A DNA stretch of 64,000 bases from Loxodes magnus (taxonomy: Eukaryota; Ciliophora; Karyorelictea; Loxodida; Loxodidae): NCBI GenBank assembly GCA_946699065.1, contig CAMPDV010000189.1, positions 186,001-250,000 of the forward strand. The letters run 5' to 3'. A program made the translations under genes and the position numbers. The notes beneath the pieces are model-generated. The model did no database searches. It saw only the letters and a list, made by a program, of their open reading frames with translations, and was not told the DNA's origin. Shown piece by piece: positions 13,745 through 22,520 of the stretch (positions are counted from its first letter, which is position 1; each line of letters opens with the position of its first letter).

Positions 13745-15037
13745 ATTATTCAAATACTTAAGCTCATTAGTCTAAATAAATATATTAATTTAATAAGTAT
13801 ATATGAATTTAATAAAAATATCTCAACTCATACTTCTCTAGAAATCCTACTCACTCATCTATATGTTGCTTACTTCACAATCACTCAATCTCATTCCATA
13901 TGGAGCATATACACTATTCCAATCCAACTACTTTATTATTAAATTATCTAAATTGACACCTACCTATCCCACAGATTAATCAACACTTAACAACCTCTGT
14001 ACATTCCATCTTCTCAAGTAGCTACCTTAATCTCCAGAATAGATCCATCTCGAATCCTTTGATAATGCCAAGGAACATATTCAATTTTTGTGACCACTCA
14101 AAGTTAATACACACTAACCAGCTGAAAAAGACCATATCTTTATTGTTAAGTCAGCAGATGCTGATATGATATATCTAGAGTCAGAGGAGATTACTACCGA
14201 AGTAATACGATCAGTATGTCCCTCTAAAGTTCTCAGGAGAGTACCATCAGGGAAATTTCAGATCTTTAGGGTTTCGTCATATGATGCTGATATGATATAT
14301 CTAGAGTCATTGGAGATTACTACCGATCTAACAGAATCAGTATGTCCCTCTAAAGTTTTAACACAGGAACTAGATAAAAAATCCCAAAATGAACTTTATA
14401 ACTTTCATACCTTTATGGTTTTGTCATCAGATGCTGATATAATGTATCTAGAGTCATTGGAGATCACTACCGAGTAAATATAAGAAGTATGTCCCTCTAA
14501 AGTTCTCAGGAGAGTACCATCAGGGAAATTTCAGATCTTTATGGTTGAGTCATCAGATGCTGATATGATATATCTAGAGTCAAAGGAGATTACTACCGAG
14601 TTAATACCAGAAGTATGTCCCTTTAAAGTTCTAAGGAGAGTACCATCAGGGAAATTTCAGATCTTTATGGTTTTGTCTCATGATGCTGATATGATATATC
14701 TAGAGTCAAAGGAGATTACTACCGAAGTAACATAATCAGTATGTCCCTTTAAAGTATTGATTAAGGCAGATGTTTAATAATCTCAGATCTTAATTGTTTT
14801 ATCCCATGAACCAGTGATGATGTATTGATTGTCAGGAGAGATAGCTATTGAGTTGATGCATCTGGAATGGCCTCTAAGTTCATGAGGATACTCAGTTGTT
14901 ATATTGGAAAGATTAGCATTACTCAATACACAGTTAATAAACTTAGTATTCCTTAAATTACATAGATGGAAACTTGAATTGGAAAAATCACATTCAGTAA
15001 ATGTCATGTCCGATAGATCTGCTTGCAACAATCTCAT
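13745..15037 (-). CDS. Pentapeptide-repeat / WD40 beta-propeller protein
   Basis: Read with TAA/TAG as Gln and TGA as Trp, the minus strand from the ATG at 15037 begins with pentapeptide repeats (ADLSD, CDFSN, CNLRN, ANLSN). Seven WD40 blades follow, each with a GH...SVVIS half and a DxTIKIW half, for example LKGHTDYVTSVVIS and SASWDKTIKIWNF; the W is often TGA. A tail reaches about 13745. WD40 propellers are protein-binding scaffolds; the partner is unknown. Blades 2-6 are near-copies at DNA level, so blades have been amplified. Pentapeptide-like text continues upstream of the ATG (KFASQ, QNLSN), so the true start may be earlier. The tail keeps the same frame in the second copy (63.55-64.0 kb), which supports it as coding. 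No frameshift is needed. Divergent from the gene at 15208. Confidence 0.85.
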
Positions 15038-15082
15038 GTTGGATAAATTTTATTATGATGCAAACTTAACATTCAGGTAGTT

Positions 15083-15120
15083 AAGTATCGTTATCACATT
15101 CGATGATAACTACGATACTT
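15083..15120. promoter_or_regulatory. Interrupted palindrome between divergent genes
   Basis: AAGTATCG TTATCA, a 7-nt loop, then TGATAA, a 3-nt bulge and CGATACTT: two perfect arms of 8 and 6 bp. It lies between the WD40 start (15037, minus) and the ATG at 15208 (plus). It could be a protein-binding site or an RNA hairpin, or lie inside an extended WD40 N-terminus. Function is inferred from position only. Confidence 0.45.
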
Positions 15121-15207
15121 TCTATGATGTTCTAGATAACTCTAACATCTAATTTAATTTATCAGCCAGTTATTAATTAGATACCCTAGATAATTATAAT
15201 AAGACCG

Positions 15208-16425
15208 ATGTCTAAAAGGTTAAGCTTGAGTGATTTAAAGGATGTTACTTCAAATATTAGATATCAATACTTTGTTATTGTATTAGTTGGTTTAGGATTT
15301 GATTTAACTATTCGAATGTTAGAGTATTGAAATTCACTAAGGCTTATTTTATCAAGTTTGGCTACTCTTAAAGCTATTCATTTTATAAGTTCTATTACTC
15401 TAACTAAAGTTCAATAATATGTTAAAGTAACTGCTAATCCTTACTTAAAGCAGAATTTGAAACTTCTTGGTATATTTTAAACTGAGATTAGTCTTTTTAC
15501 ATTACTTACTCTTAAACTTATTATTTGTCTTAACTTTAGTGTCTTAGGGAGGCTTAGTCTTAATATAAGAACTATAATTATTGGCTTTGTTATATACCTT
15601 ATTATTGGAGATCCTATAATTGTTTTTGTTGAAACTACTATTATTATTATTTACCTTGACATAAACCTCTTATTACATCTTATTAACTGAAATAAGATTC
15701 TATTAACTAACAAGCTTTTTAATAAGTTAATATCTAACCCTATGAATGATTTCTTAGGAAATTGAAGACATTTAAGAGATAATACTGAATATTATATCGC
15801 AAACCTTAATCACTCAAATTTAAATTAGATTCAATTTTCAAAAAATTGATTTCTCTTAAGATATCCGTAAATTATTACTATTATTCTTATAGCTAATACC
15901 GATTTGTCTGCTGGTGGATATGCTAGCGCTATTACTATTATTAAATGCTGAGTCCCGATAGACGATTCAGTAAACTCTTAATTCTATTAACTCTTTAGGA
16001 ATATGTTTCTATCAAGATCTTAAATATTCATTTAATTACTTACTAGCAGATATTATTCCACTACTAACTAACACCATTGATAACATTTCTTAAGAGCTAT
16101 AACTAATCTTATTTCTAATTCTATTATTCCTATAACCAATCGAGTTATTGATTTAACCATACTTAATCCAATGCACGAGGTTGTTGAGGCAACAAAAATT
16201 ATATTGGTTATTGTACCATATAGTTTTGTAGATCCTAAGGACTTATAATAAAAGTTTGCTGGTGATTTATACAATATACCATTCTCGTAAGCTGATATAT
16301 GGCACTTAGACAGTTGAAACATTAAACACAGTTGCAAGGAAGATGCTTGGCTTAAAACTAACCTTAATCGAAAGCATTTCTACAGTTAGGACACTGTTAT
16401 ATATCCATTTATAAAAAATAAAATT
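15208..16425 (+). CDS. Hydrophobic, probably multi-pass membrane protein, unknown
   Basis: From the ATG at 15208 (MSKRLSLSDLKDVTSNIRY) one frame reads as protein for about 400 codons with TAA/TAG as Gln and TGA as Trp, with no frameshift. Hydrophobic segments lie near residues 18-33 (YFVIVLVGLGFDLTI), about 95-110, and 120-150 (TIIIGFVIYLIIGDPIIVFV), consistent with membrane spans. The C-terminal half is more polar, with repeated Trp and pieces such as NTDLSAGGYASAITIIKCW and PMHEVVEATKIILVIVPYSF. I cannot assign a family. A mitochondrial origin was considered because of the hydrophobicity and TGA-Trp, but in-frame TAA and TAG fit the nuclear code seen elsewhere in the window. Divergent from the WD40 gene. 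Confidence 0.5.
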
Positions 16426-16539
16426 AGTTTTAGTATTTAGAAACTAATTACAATGAAATAAAAATTAAAATATTTAAAATTTAATTATTAAATTTAATTT
16501 ATTAATAAAATGAAAACTAATAAAGATTAATTTCTCTTA

Positions 16540-17370
16540 AGGAATAAGGAAGAAGAGATGGTTTATACCCAAAATATAGGGGCCATATCATAAAAGATGG
16601 GCTCTCCTATCAAAAATTCGTAAAGAGAAAATAACCTTAGGTAAGAGACACTGAATCTCCAATCATCGAGATGAAGCCCAGTGTCGTTATTTATTGCCTC
16701 ATTTAGACAGGATCAACCAGATTTATACTTTTCTATTTCCATCCACTTTTTCTATTTCCATCCACTTTTTCTATATACTCCTTTCCTCCCCTTCATTTAT
16801 GTTTCATAAAACTACACTTCAAATATCCATACTACAGCCCACCTTTTACCCCTACTTGTCTTAAAAAATATACGCTAAACCACCACTATAGGCATCAAGA
16901 TCTTTTTACCTTCTTAGCCATCCTTCATTTCTTATATATGCCTTTCTCAATTTTTAGATTCACGCCTTTGTCACACATAACTCATTCATCAAAGTCATCA
17001 TTTTAAGCTTGCAAGTCTCTTTTCTACTTTTTATCTACTTATATTGAATGTTCTTTTCTCAAAATGTAGCACTTAAAGTGCTTAATACTTAAGTATCATC
17101 TTCTTCGTTCCATTCTTCATCTATCAAAACTTTTTCTTTTGCTTTCTCTTTTTTCAAATTTTCATTAATTTGAAATTTTCACTTCCTTTAGAGTCCGAGA
17201 AATCTTCTTATTAATGCTTTTTACTACTCTTTTCATTCTTTTATCTCTATCCTTCTACTATTGATTAGCACTTAAAAATTCATCTCTTCTTCATCATCAT
17301 TAGATAGTCAAGCGTCAATACCTTTTCAAGTTGGGTCTTTAGCATCTTTTATTTCAAATTTTCAATAATT
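16540..17370 (-). CDS. Possible coding region, unknown; may overlap a structured RNA
   Basis: On the minus strand from about 17370 a single frame reads as charged, protein-like text (KDPTWKGIDAWLSNDDEEEM, then KVLIDEEWNEEDDTQVL), continuing past LDAYSGGLAYIF near 16900 and SMDIWSVVLW near 16830. The last phrase is faintly like a kinase subdomain IX (DIWS), but no other kinase motif is visible. The final part (16560-16720) is also unusually structured and contains CTGGTTGATCCTG, the string that begins eukaryotic SSU rRNA, so that end may not be coding. Adjacent to the 3' side of the truncated LSU. Confidence 0.35.
16560..16720 (-). other. Structured, relatively G+C-rich segment of unclear nature
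   Basis: Minus strand: CTGGTTGATCCTG (as at an SSU rRNA 5' end), then a hairpin GACACTG...CAGTGTC (about 16642-16684) enclosing ATCTC...GAGAT, then a second weaker fold around AGCCCAT...ATGGCCC. The text after the 13-mer does not resemble SSU rRNA. It may be an rDNA spacer relic, a small RNA, or coincidence inside a coding frame. Confidence 0.3.
16731..16768. repeat. 19-bp tandem duplication
   Basis: The unit ttctatttccatccacttt occurs twice in tandem, followed by a partial third copy. It lies next to the structured segment at 16560-16720. Confidence 0.85.
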
Positions 17371-17479
17371 TGAAATTTTGTACTTAATAATCAAAGTAAG
17401 TTAAAGTAAGTAAAACCCCAGCAGAGATAGTAATGAGAATCTCGATGTAAAACCCTAGATAGATGATACAAAGATAAGT

Positions 17480-17604
17480 AACTAAAGGAAAGACTAGGTA
17501 CTACTAGGTACAACAAGGTACTACTAGATAAGATTAGGTACTATTAGGTACAACTTCTTTTTAACTAGGTACTAATAGGTACATGTACTCGGTACAACTA
17601 GGTA
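17480..17604. repeat. Short tandem repeats of a GGTAC-containing unit
   Basis: About ten degenerate 9-12 bp units around TAGGTACTA / TAGGTACAA. They begin exactly where LSU homology ends, so they mark the breakpoint of the rDNA fragment or a spacer repeat. Confidence 0.8.
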
Positions 17605-18053
17605 CGACTGTGAGCGGTTTCTGTCCGTTCTAAACTGGCCGTAGGACACCTGTGTTATCTTTTAACAGATGTGCCGCCCCAGCCAAACTCCCCACCTAAA
17701 GGTTTCTCCCACCCAGTTACATTACTAGAAAGTTACTGCATGACAGGATAAGTAAAGTGATATTAAGAGTAGTGGTATTTCAAGATCGCGGCTTCCTACT
17801 TATTCTACGCTTCCTATGCCACTCTACACTCCAGACTAGAATAAAACTCAACAGAGTCTTCTTTCCCTGCTGATTATGTCAAGTCCGTTCCCTTGGCAGT
17901 GGCTTCGCTAGGTAGTAGATAGGGACAGTAGGAATCTCGTTAATCCATTCATGCACGTCACTAATTAGATGACGAAGGCATTTGGTTACCTTAAGAGAGT
18001 CATAGTTACTCCCACCATTTGCACGCGCTTCGTTGAATCTCATCACCTTGACT

Positions 18054-18084
<31 letters not shown>

Positions 18085-19843
18085 TAACAGATCACCTTCA
18101 CAATGCTTTGTTTTAATTAAAAAGTCGGATTCCTCCTGCCACTCCAGTTCTGAGGTGGCCATTCGCCCCAGGGCCGACCACTTTCGGTCATGGCGACAAA
18201 ACTCCCACTTCCATGAAAATTAAGTTACACAATCCCTCCAGTGGAGATTTCTGCCTGGCCCTCAGAGCCAATCTTTCTCCCGAAGTTACAAATCTAATTT
18301 GCCGACTTCCCTTACCTACATTATCATATTGAATAGAGGCTGCTAACCTTGGAGACCTGCTGCGGTACTGGAACGAATTCTCCTACATATTACATGCCGC
18401 AAGTTTCATGGATCGTAGTTGGTGCTCCAGACAACACATACAGTTTACTACTCTTCCATAAATCACGCCTCCCTCGCCGTAATGGATCCAGGCGCACATG
18501 TATGTTAGACAGAAAAGACAACTCTCCCCAGGATCAACCCTGACATATTGCGACATATTGTGTCACCACTATGTAGTAAGTACCTATGGAATATTAACCA
18601 TATTCCCTTTCCCTCATAAGGTTAGGATCGGGTGACTCATGATCCAGTGCGGTTCTCATGGAAACCTTCTCCACTTCAGTATTCCAAGTTGGCATTGGAA
18701 TACTTGCTACTACCACCAAGATCTGCACTAATACCTGCTCCATAACTCTTCACAGAATTACCTCCATGCAGATACTACACCCTCCTACACCAGAGTGCAG
18801 AGTATGGGACACGCCTTTCGCAATTTCCATTTTCAGGGCTAGTCCATTCGGTAGGTGAGTTGTTACACACTGCTTAGCGGGTTCTGACTTCCATGGCCAC
18901 CATTCTACTGTCTAAATGGACTAACACCCTTACTTGCAGACGGGTTCTTTCGCCTTAACTCCATTTCAGGTTGGGCCTCATCGACAGTTCTGCTTACCAG
19001 GATTGTCCCACTAGGGACATTTATGTCATGTCACGTTCATTTATGAAACGTTACTGAACCCATTTAAAGTTTGATAATAGGAGGAAGAAGTTACTTCTCT
19101 CGAACCTCTATTCATTGGCTTTACCGGATACCACGAAAAGTTCCAGCTATCCTGAGGGAAACTTCAGAGGGAACCAACTAATAGATGTTTCGATGAGTCT
19201 TCGCCCCTATACTCAGGTCCATAGAGCGATTTGCACGTCAGCACCTACACGAACCTCCACCAGAATTTCCCCTGGCTTCGTCCTGCCCAAGCACTTTCAT
19301 TTCGCCTACACATTTACTTGCACAGACTCGCGATATAGCTAGATTCCTTGGACTGTGTTTCAAGACGGGACGATCTGTCCACTATATCCTTACAATACTT
19401 CTTTTCAAAGCTTTACTCAGATTTATTGTAGACGCACAGCTTCCTCTCCAACTATTTCAGGTCTTTTAACTCTCTTTCCAAAGTACTTTTCACTTTTCCC
19501 TCACGGTACTTGTGCACTATTGAACTCTGGACGTATTTAGCCTTACGAGGAGTTTACCTCGCACTTTGGACAGCAATCTCAAGCTGTCCGACTCTTAGAT
19601 AGTTTGTTTTTCAATCTAATTGAACCTCACGGGGTTATCACCCTCTATGACGTGTCATTCCTGACCACTTAGGTCCAATCAAACCTACACCATTCCTCCC
19701 TAACTTAGATAATTCCGAAGATTTACAATTGGGCTTTGACCACTTCACTCGCTGTTACTAAGGCCATCCTTGTTAGTTTCTTTTCCTCCGCTTATTTATA
19801 TGCTTAAGTTCAGCGGGTTATCTTACTCCCCTCAAATCACAAA
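17605..19843 (-). rRNA. Large-subunit rRNA, 5' part (3' end missing)
   Basis: Minus strand. The 5' end is clear at CCCGCTGAACTTAAGCATA (about 19800-19820), followed by conserved LSU text to GGTGGGGAGTTTGGCTGGGG and CGGCACATCTGTTAAAAGAT near 17635-17705. Homology stops in the following helix at about 17605, roughly two thirds through a eukaryotic LSU; the peptidyl-transferase and sarcin-ricin parts are absent. The 66-84 residue plus-strand open frames at 17.97-19.54 kb are antisense shadows. I saw no intron or internal rearrangement by eye. As it stands this copy cannot give a complete LSU rRNA. Confidence 0.93.
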
Positions 19844-19904
19844 TACATATACTCAGTTTTTTCACTTGGTAAGAGAATTCTTATTCACTTACATTTGTAT
19901 TTTA
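19844..19904 (-). other. ITS2
   Basis: Short A+T-rich spacer between the 5.8S 3' end and the LSU 5' end. Its limits are approximate. Confidence 0.75.
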
Positions 19905-20056
19905 TATTATACTGAAAGGAACATACCTTGAATTTCCCCAAGGTGCCTGTTGCGTTGGGAAACCTGATGTCTCACGAAATCCTGCAGTTAGCATTGAATT
20001 TCGTGCTTCGCTGCGTCCTTCATCGACGCCAGAGCTTAGGCATCTATTGTTGGGGA
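19905..20056 (-). rRNA. 5.8S rRNA
   Basis: Minus strand contains the 5.8S core TCGATGAAGGACGCAGCGAA (near 20007-20026), then a diverged middle, then CATCAGGTTTCCCAACGCAA and CACCTTGGGGAAATTCAAGG. Ends are estimated from typical length (about 150 nt). It lies in the normal SSU-ITS1-5.8S-ITS2-LSU order. Confidence 0.9.
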
Positions 20057-20148
20057 TTTTGTTTTGTTTAGGTTTATATATTTGATAAAATGAAAAGCAG
20101 CATAAAGCTGTAAATAAATTTGATTTTTGTAATTTTTGATATTAATAT
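20057..20148 (-). other. ITS1
   Basis: Short A+T-rich spacer between the SSU 3' end and 5.8S, about 90 nt. Confidence 0.75.
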
Positions 20149-20279
20149 TAATGATCCATCCGCAGGTTCACCTACGGATATCTTGTTACGACTTCTCCTT
20201 CCTCTAAGTGATAAGGTTCACTTAACTTCCCATTAGTCCGAGAGGTTCACCTGATCACTCGAAATCGGTAGGAGCGGCA

Positions 20280-20311
<32 letters not shown>

Positions 20312-20928
20312 GTGCAAGCTGATGACTTGCGCTTACTAGGAATTCCTAGTTGATGACCAAGAATTGCAAGGGTCAATCCCAACTACGACGCAGTTACGAG
20401 TTTGCCGGAGTAGCTATACTTAGGAACTCATTGGCTGCGTCAGTGTAGCGCGCGTGCGGCTCAGGACATCTAAGGGCATCACAGACCTGTTATTGCCTCA
20501 CACTTCCTCCAACTAAAAGCTGAAAGTTCCTCTAAGAAGACAACTTCCTCGAATAGAAAGAGTCTATTTAGCAGGTTGAGGTCTCGTTCGTTATCGAATT
20601 AACCAGACAGCTCACTCCACCAACTAAAAATAGCCATGAACCACCACCCATAGAATCAAGAAAGAGCTCTCAATCTATCAATCCTTACTATGTCTGAACC
20701 TGGTAAGTTTCCCCGTGTTGAGTCAAATTAAGCCGCAGGTTCCACTCTTTGTGGTGCCCTTCCGTAAATTCCTTTAAGTTTCAGTCTTGCGACCATACTC
20801 TCTCCAGAATCCAAAGACTTTGATTTCTCGGAAGGTGCCAAGGAGATTTATACGGTCTCCCCGATTCCTAGTCTGCATAGTTTATGGTTAAGACTAGGAT
20901 GGTATCTGATCGTCTTGGATCCCTAAAC
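20149..20928 (-). rRNA. Small-subunit rRNA, 3' part (5' half missing)
   Basis: Minus strand. The 3' end is canonical (GTAGGTGAACCTGCGGATGG then ATCATTA at 20149). Conserved text runs up to GGATCCAAGACGATCAGATA near 20905-20927, which in a complete SSU lies roughly in the middle. Upstream of 20928 the sequence becomes ordinary A+T-rich DNA, so the 5' half including the 5' domain is missing. The missing half was not found elsewhere in the window. Confidence 0.93.
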
Positions 20929-21415
20929 TCAAAAACTTAAATTTTTATATTATTTTTTTTTATAAAACTGGAGAATAAGTTAAATTTAGCAGTTAAGCAA
21001 AAATAGTTAATTTTTACATAGTTCTGATTTGTACATTGTAATAAATAAGATATCTAGTTATTTAGCAATAAATAAGTTAATTCTCTAAAATTTGATAATC
21101 TCTTTACTATTTTATTATGTGATTACAGTTTTTTAGTTAAAAACTAATTGAGAATTAGATTATTTCTATTTTGTTAAACTTAATTAAATTTTACACTTTT
21201 CAAAACTATTTTAATTTCTCATAAAATATACCAAATAATCCTTTTTATATTATTCTCTTTAATTAATTAATAATATGTTTTTTTAATTAATAGTAGAACC
21301 TTTATTTTATAATTTCAATAGTGCCATTTTTTTAGTACTTGATAAATTCAATTTTATTTACTTATTTAAGAGTTTTCATCTTTTTATCTATAATCAACTG
21401 TTTCGTAGATTAGCT
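20929..21415. other. A+T-rich stretch flanking the rDNA fragment
   Basis: Nothing recognised between the broken SSU 5' side and the kinase pseudogene. Confidence 0.5.
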
Positions 21416-22520
21416 AGGATTATATTATCTAAGTTTCTAACATTTAGAAAATAGATGAGATTGCTAAGGGTGGCTTTAGAGTTTTTTGAAAAGCTTTACT
21501 GAAGGAAGAACATTAATAGCGATAAAGAGTTTTACAATTAAAGTTTATCTTAGGCAGCTAAGAAAGAGATGGAATAGCAGCTATCAATACCTAAAAGATG
21601 CATCATCCTAATAGTATCTTTATATGAGTACTGTCCTTAGCTGCTGTGTTTGGTATTGGAATGTCTGCCTTACAATTTATACTAGCTTATATAAAATAAG
21701 CTATATCTATCATAGAAAATCAGATATAACATAAGCTTGGATATGTCTAGAGTGTATTATCGAGAAGAATATTATTCACAGAGATCTTAAGAGTAATAAC
21801 ATATTACTGGACAATAATTTAAGAGCTAAAATAACAGGTTTTAATCTGTCGAAAGTGAGAATGGAAACTTAATCTTTCGAATCAAAAACTTAGATAGGCA
21901 ACATTTGTTGGATAGCTCCTGAATTGATGTGCTTAAAGCCTAAATACAGAAATAACCAGATATTTTTGCTTTGGGAGTCATTTTTTGGGAAATTGCAACT
22001 AATTAAGTGTCCTATTAAGAAACTGATAACTTATCTATAAGAGAGGATATAAAATCTGGAGATAGAGAAAAATTCCTGAGGAATTTCCTAAGGATTATAA
22101 GATTTTATTTGAAAAATTTTGGACTTAAAATTCAAATGAGAGAGCAAGTCTGGAAGCTGTATAAAGCTTACTATTGAGTAGCTTAGAAAAAATCTAAAAA
22201 TAAGCCCCAAAATAAGATCCATAAGTAATTAAAAATTCAACTAAAATGGAAAATTTGAGGATTCCTGCATTAAAGGAAATCAAGGCTTTCACTTAACCTT
22301 TATTAATTATTAACTTGCATAAAAATAAAATAAAGGTAAATATTTATCTTTTAGGCTAAACTTTGATGGGACACTATGGAAGAGTTTGATTTGTAGTGAT
22401 ATCTGGTGACTAGGAATTAATTGTATCGGCTAGTTACGATATAAACTTAAAAATATGAGAGTTTCTTGCTGGAACTTATAAGAGAATTTTGATGGGACAC
22501 TAGAATTGAGTTTTATCCGT
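21416..22520 (+). pseudogene. Protein kinase-WD40 fusion, frameshifted
   Basis: In the Gln/Gln/Trp code, kinase landmarks occur in order but in different frames: a glycine loop (IAKGGFRVF, about 21452), the VAIK-type lysine (TLIAIKSF, about 21510), HHPNSIF near 21605, the catalytic loop [14 protein letters not shown] near 21765, GFN in place of DFG near 21835, WIAPEL near 21910, GVIFWEI near 21978, and the C-lobe end (IPEEFPKDYKILFEKFW) near 22080. A WD40 blade follows at 22355-22480 (QTLMGHYGRVW, DINLKIWEF, RILMGHQNWVLSV). At least four single-base frame changes lie between these motifs and the DFG aspartate is lost, so it is a decayed gene. The WD40 entry resembles the gene at 48767-49735, including a possible 19-nt intron at the same place. 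Confidence 0.75.
22336..22354 (+). other. Candidate 19-nt intron
   Basis: GTAAATATTTATCTTTTAG sits in the context TAAAG^GTA...TAG^GCTAA, the same exon edges as the 22-nt candidate at 48936-48957 in the WD40 paralogue. Both lengths are 3n+1. In this frameshifted copy splicing cannot be tested by frame. Confidence 0.4.

Larger units (their letters stand above)
11140..14390. repeat. Segmental duplication, copy 1 (direct, partner at 60.83-64.0 kb)
   Basis: This segment reappears in the same orientation from about 60825 to the window end, about 49.6-49.7 kb away. Matching landmarks in order: the text around 11181 and 60863, the ttcggcg element near 11855 and 61522, three copies of a ~45-bp element, the taactgtata-type repeats near 13560-13740 and 63180-63320, and the WD40 gene. 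The copies differ by many substitutions and small indels in noncoding parts and mostly by substitutions in the WD40 frame. The second copy is cut by the window end, so the full length is unknown. Confidence 0.85.

Noticed and set aside
14166..14735. Plus-strand frames with a repeated MIYLESxEITTE-like phrase
   Set aside because: Antisense image of the repeated WD40 blades of the minus-strand gene.
15208..16425. Mitochondrial DNA insertion
   Set aside because: Hydrophobic text and TGA-Trp suggested it, but in-frame TAA and TAG are used as Gln, which is not a known ciliate mitochondrial code, and no mitochondrial gene was recognised.
16697..16712. Start of a second SSU rRNA gene
   Set aside because: Only the 13-mer matches; the following sequence has no SSU similarity, so no rRNA gene is called.
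17395..17460. Telomere-like ACCCCA / ACCCTA words
   Set aside because: Only two isolated matches (aaaacccc and aaaaccct), not a tandem telomeric array.
17969..19540. Five plus-strand open frames of 61-84 residues
   Set aside because: They are antisense to the conserved LSU rRNA sequence and open only because rRNA is relatively G+C-rich.
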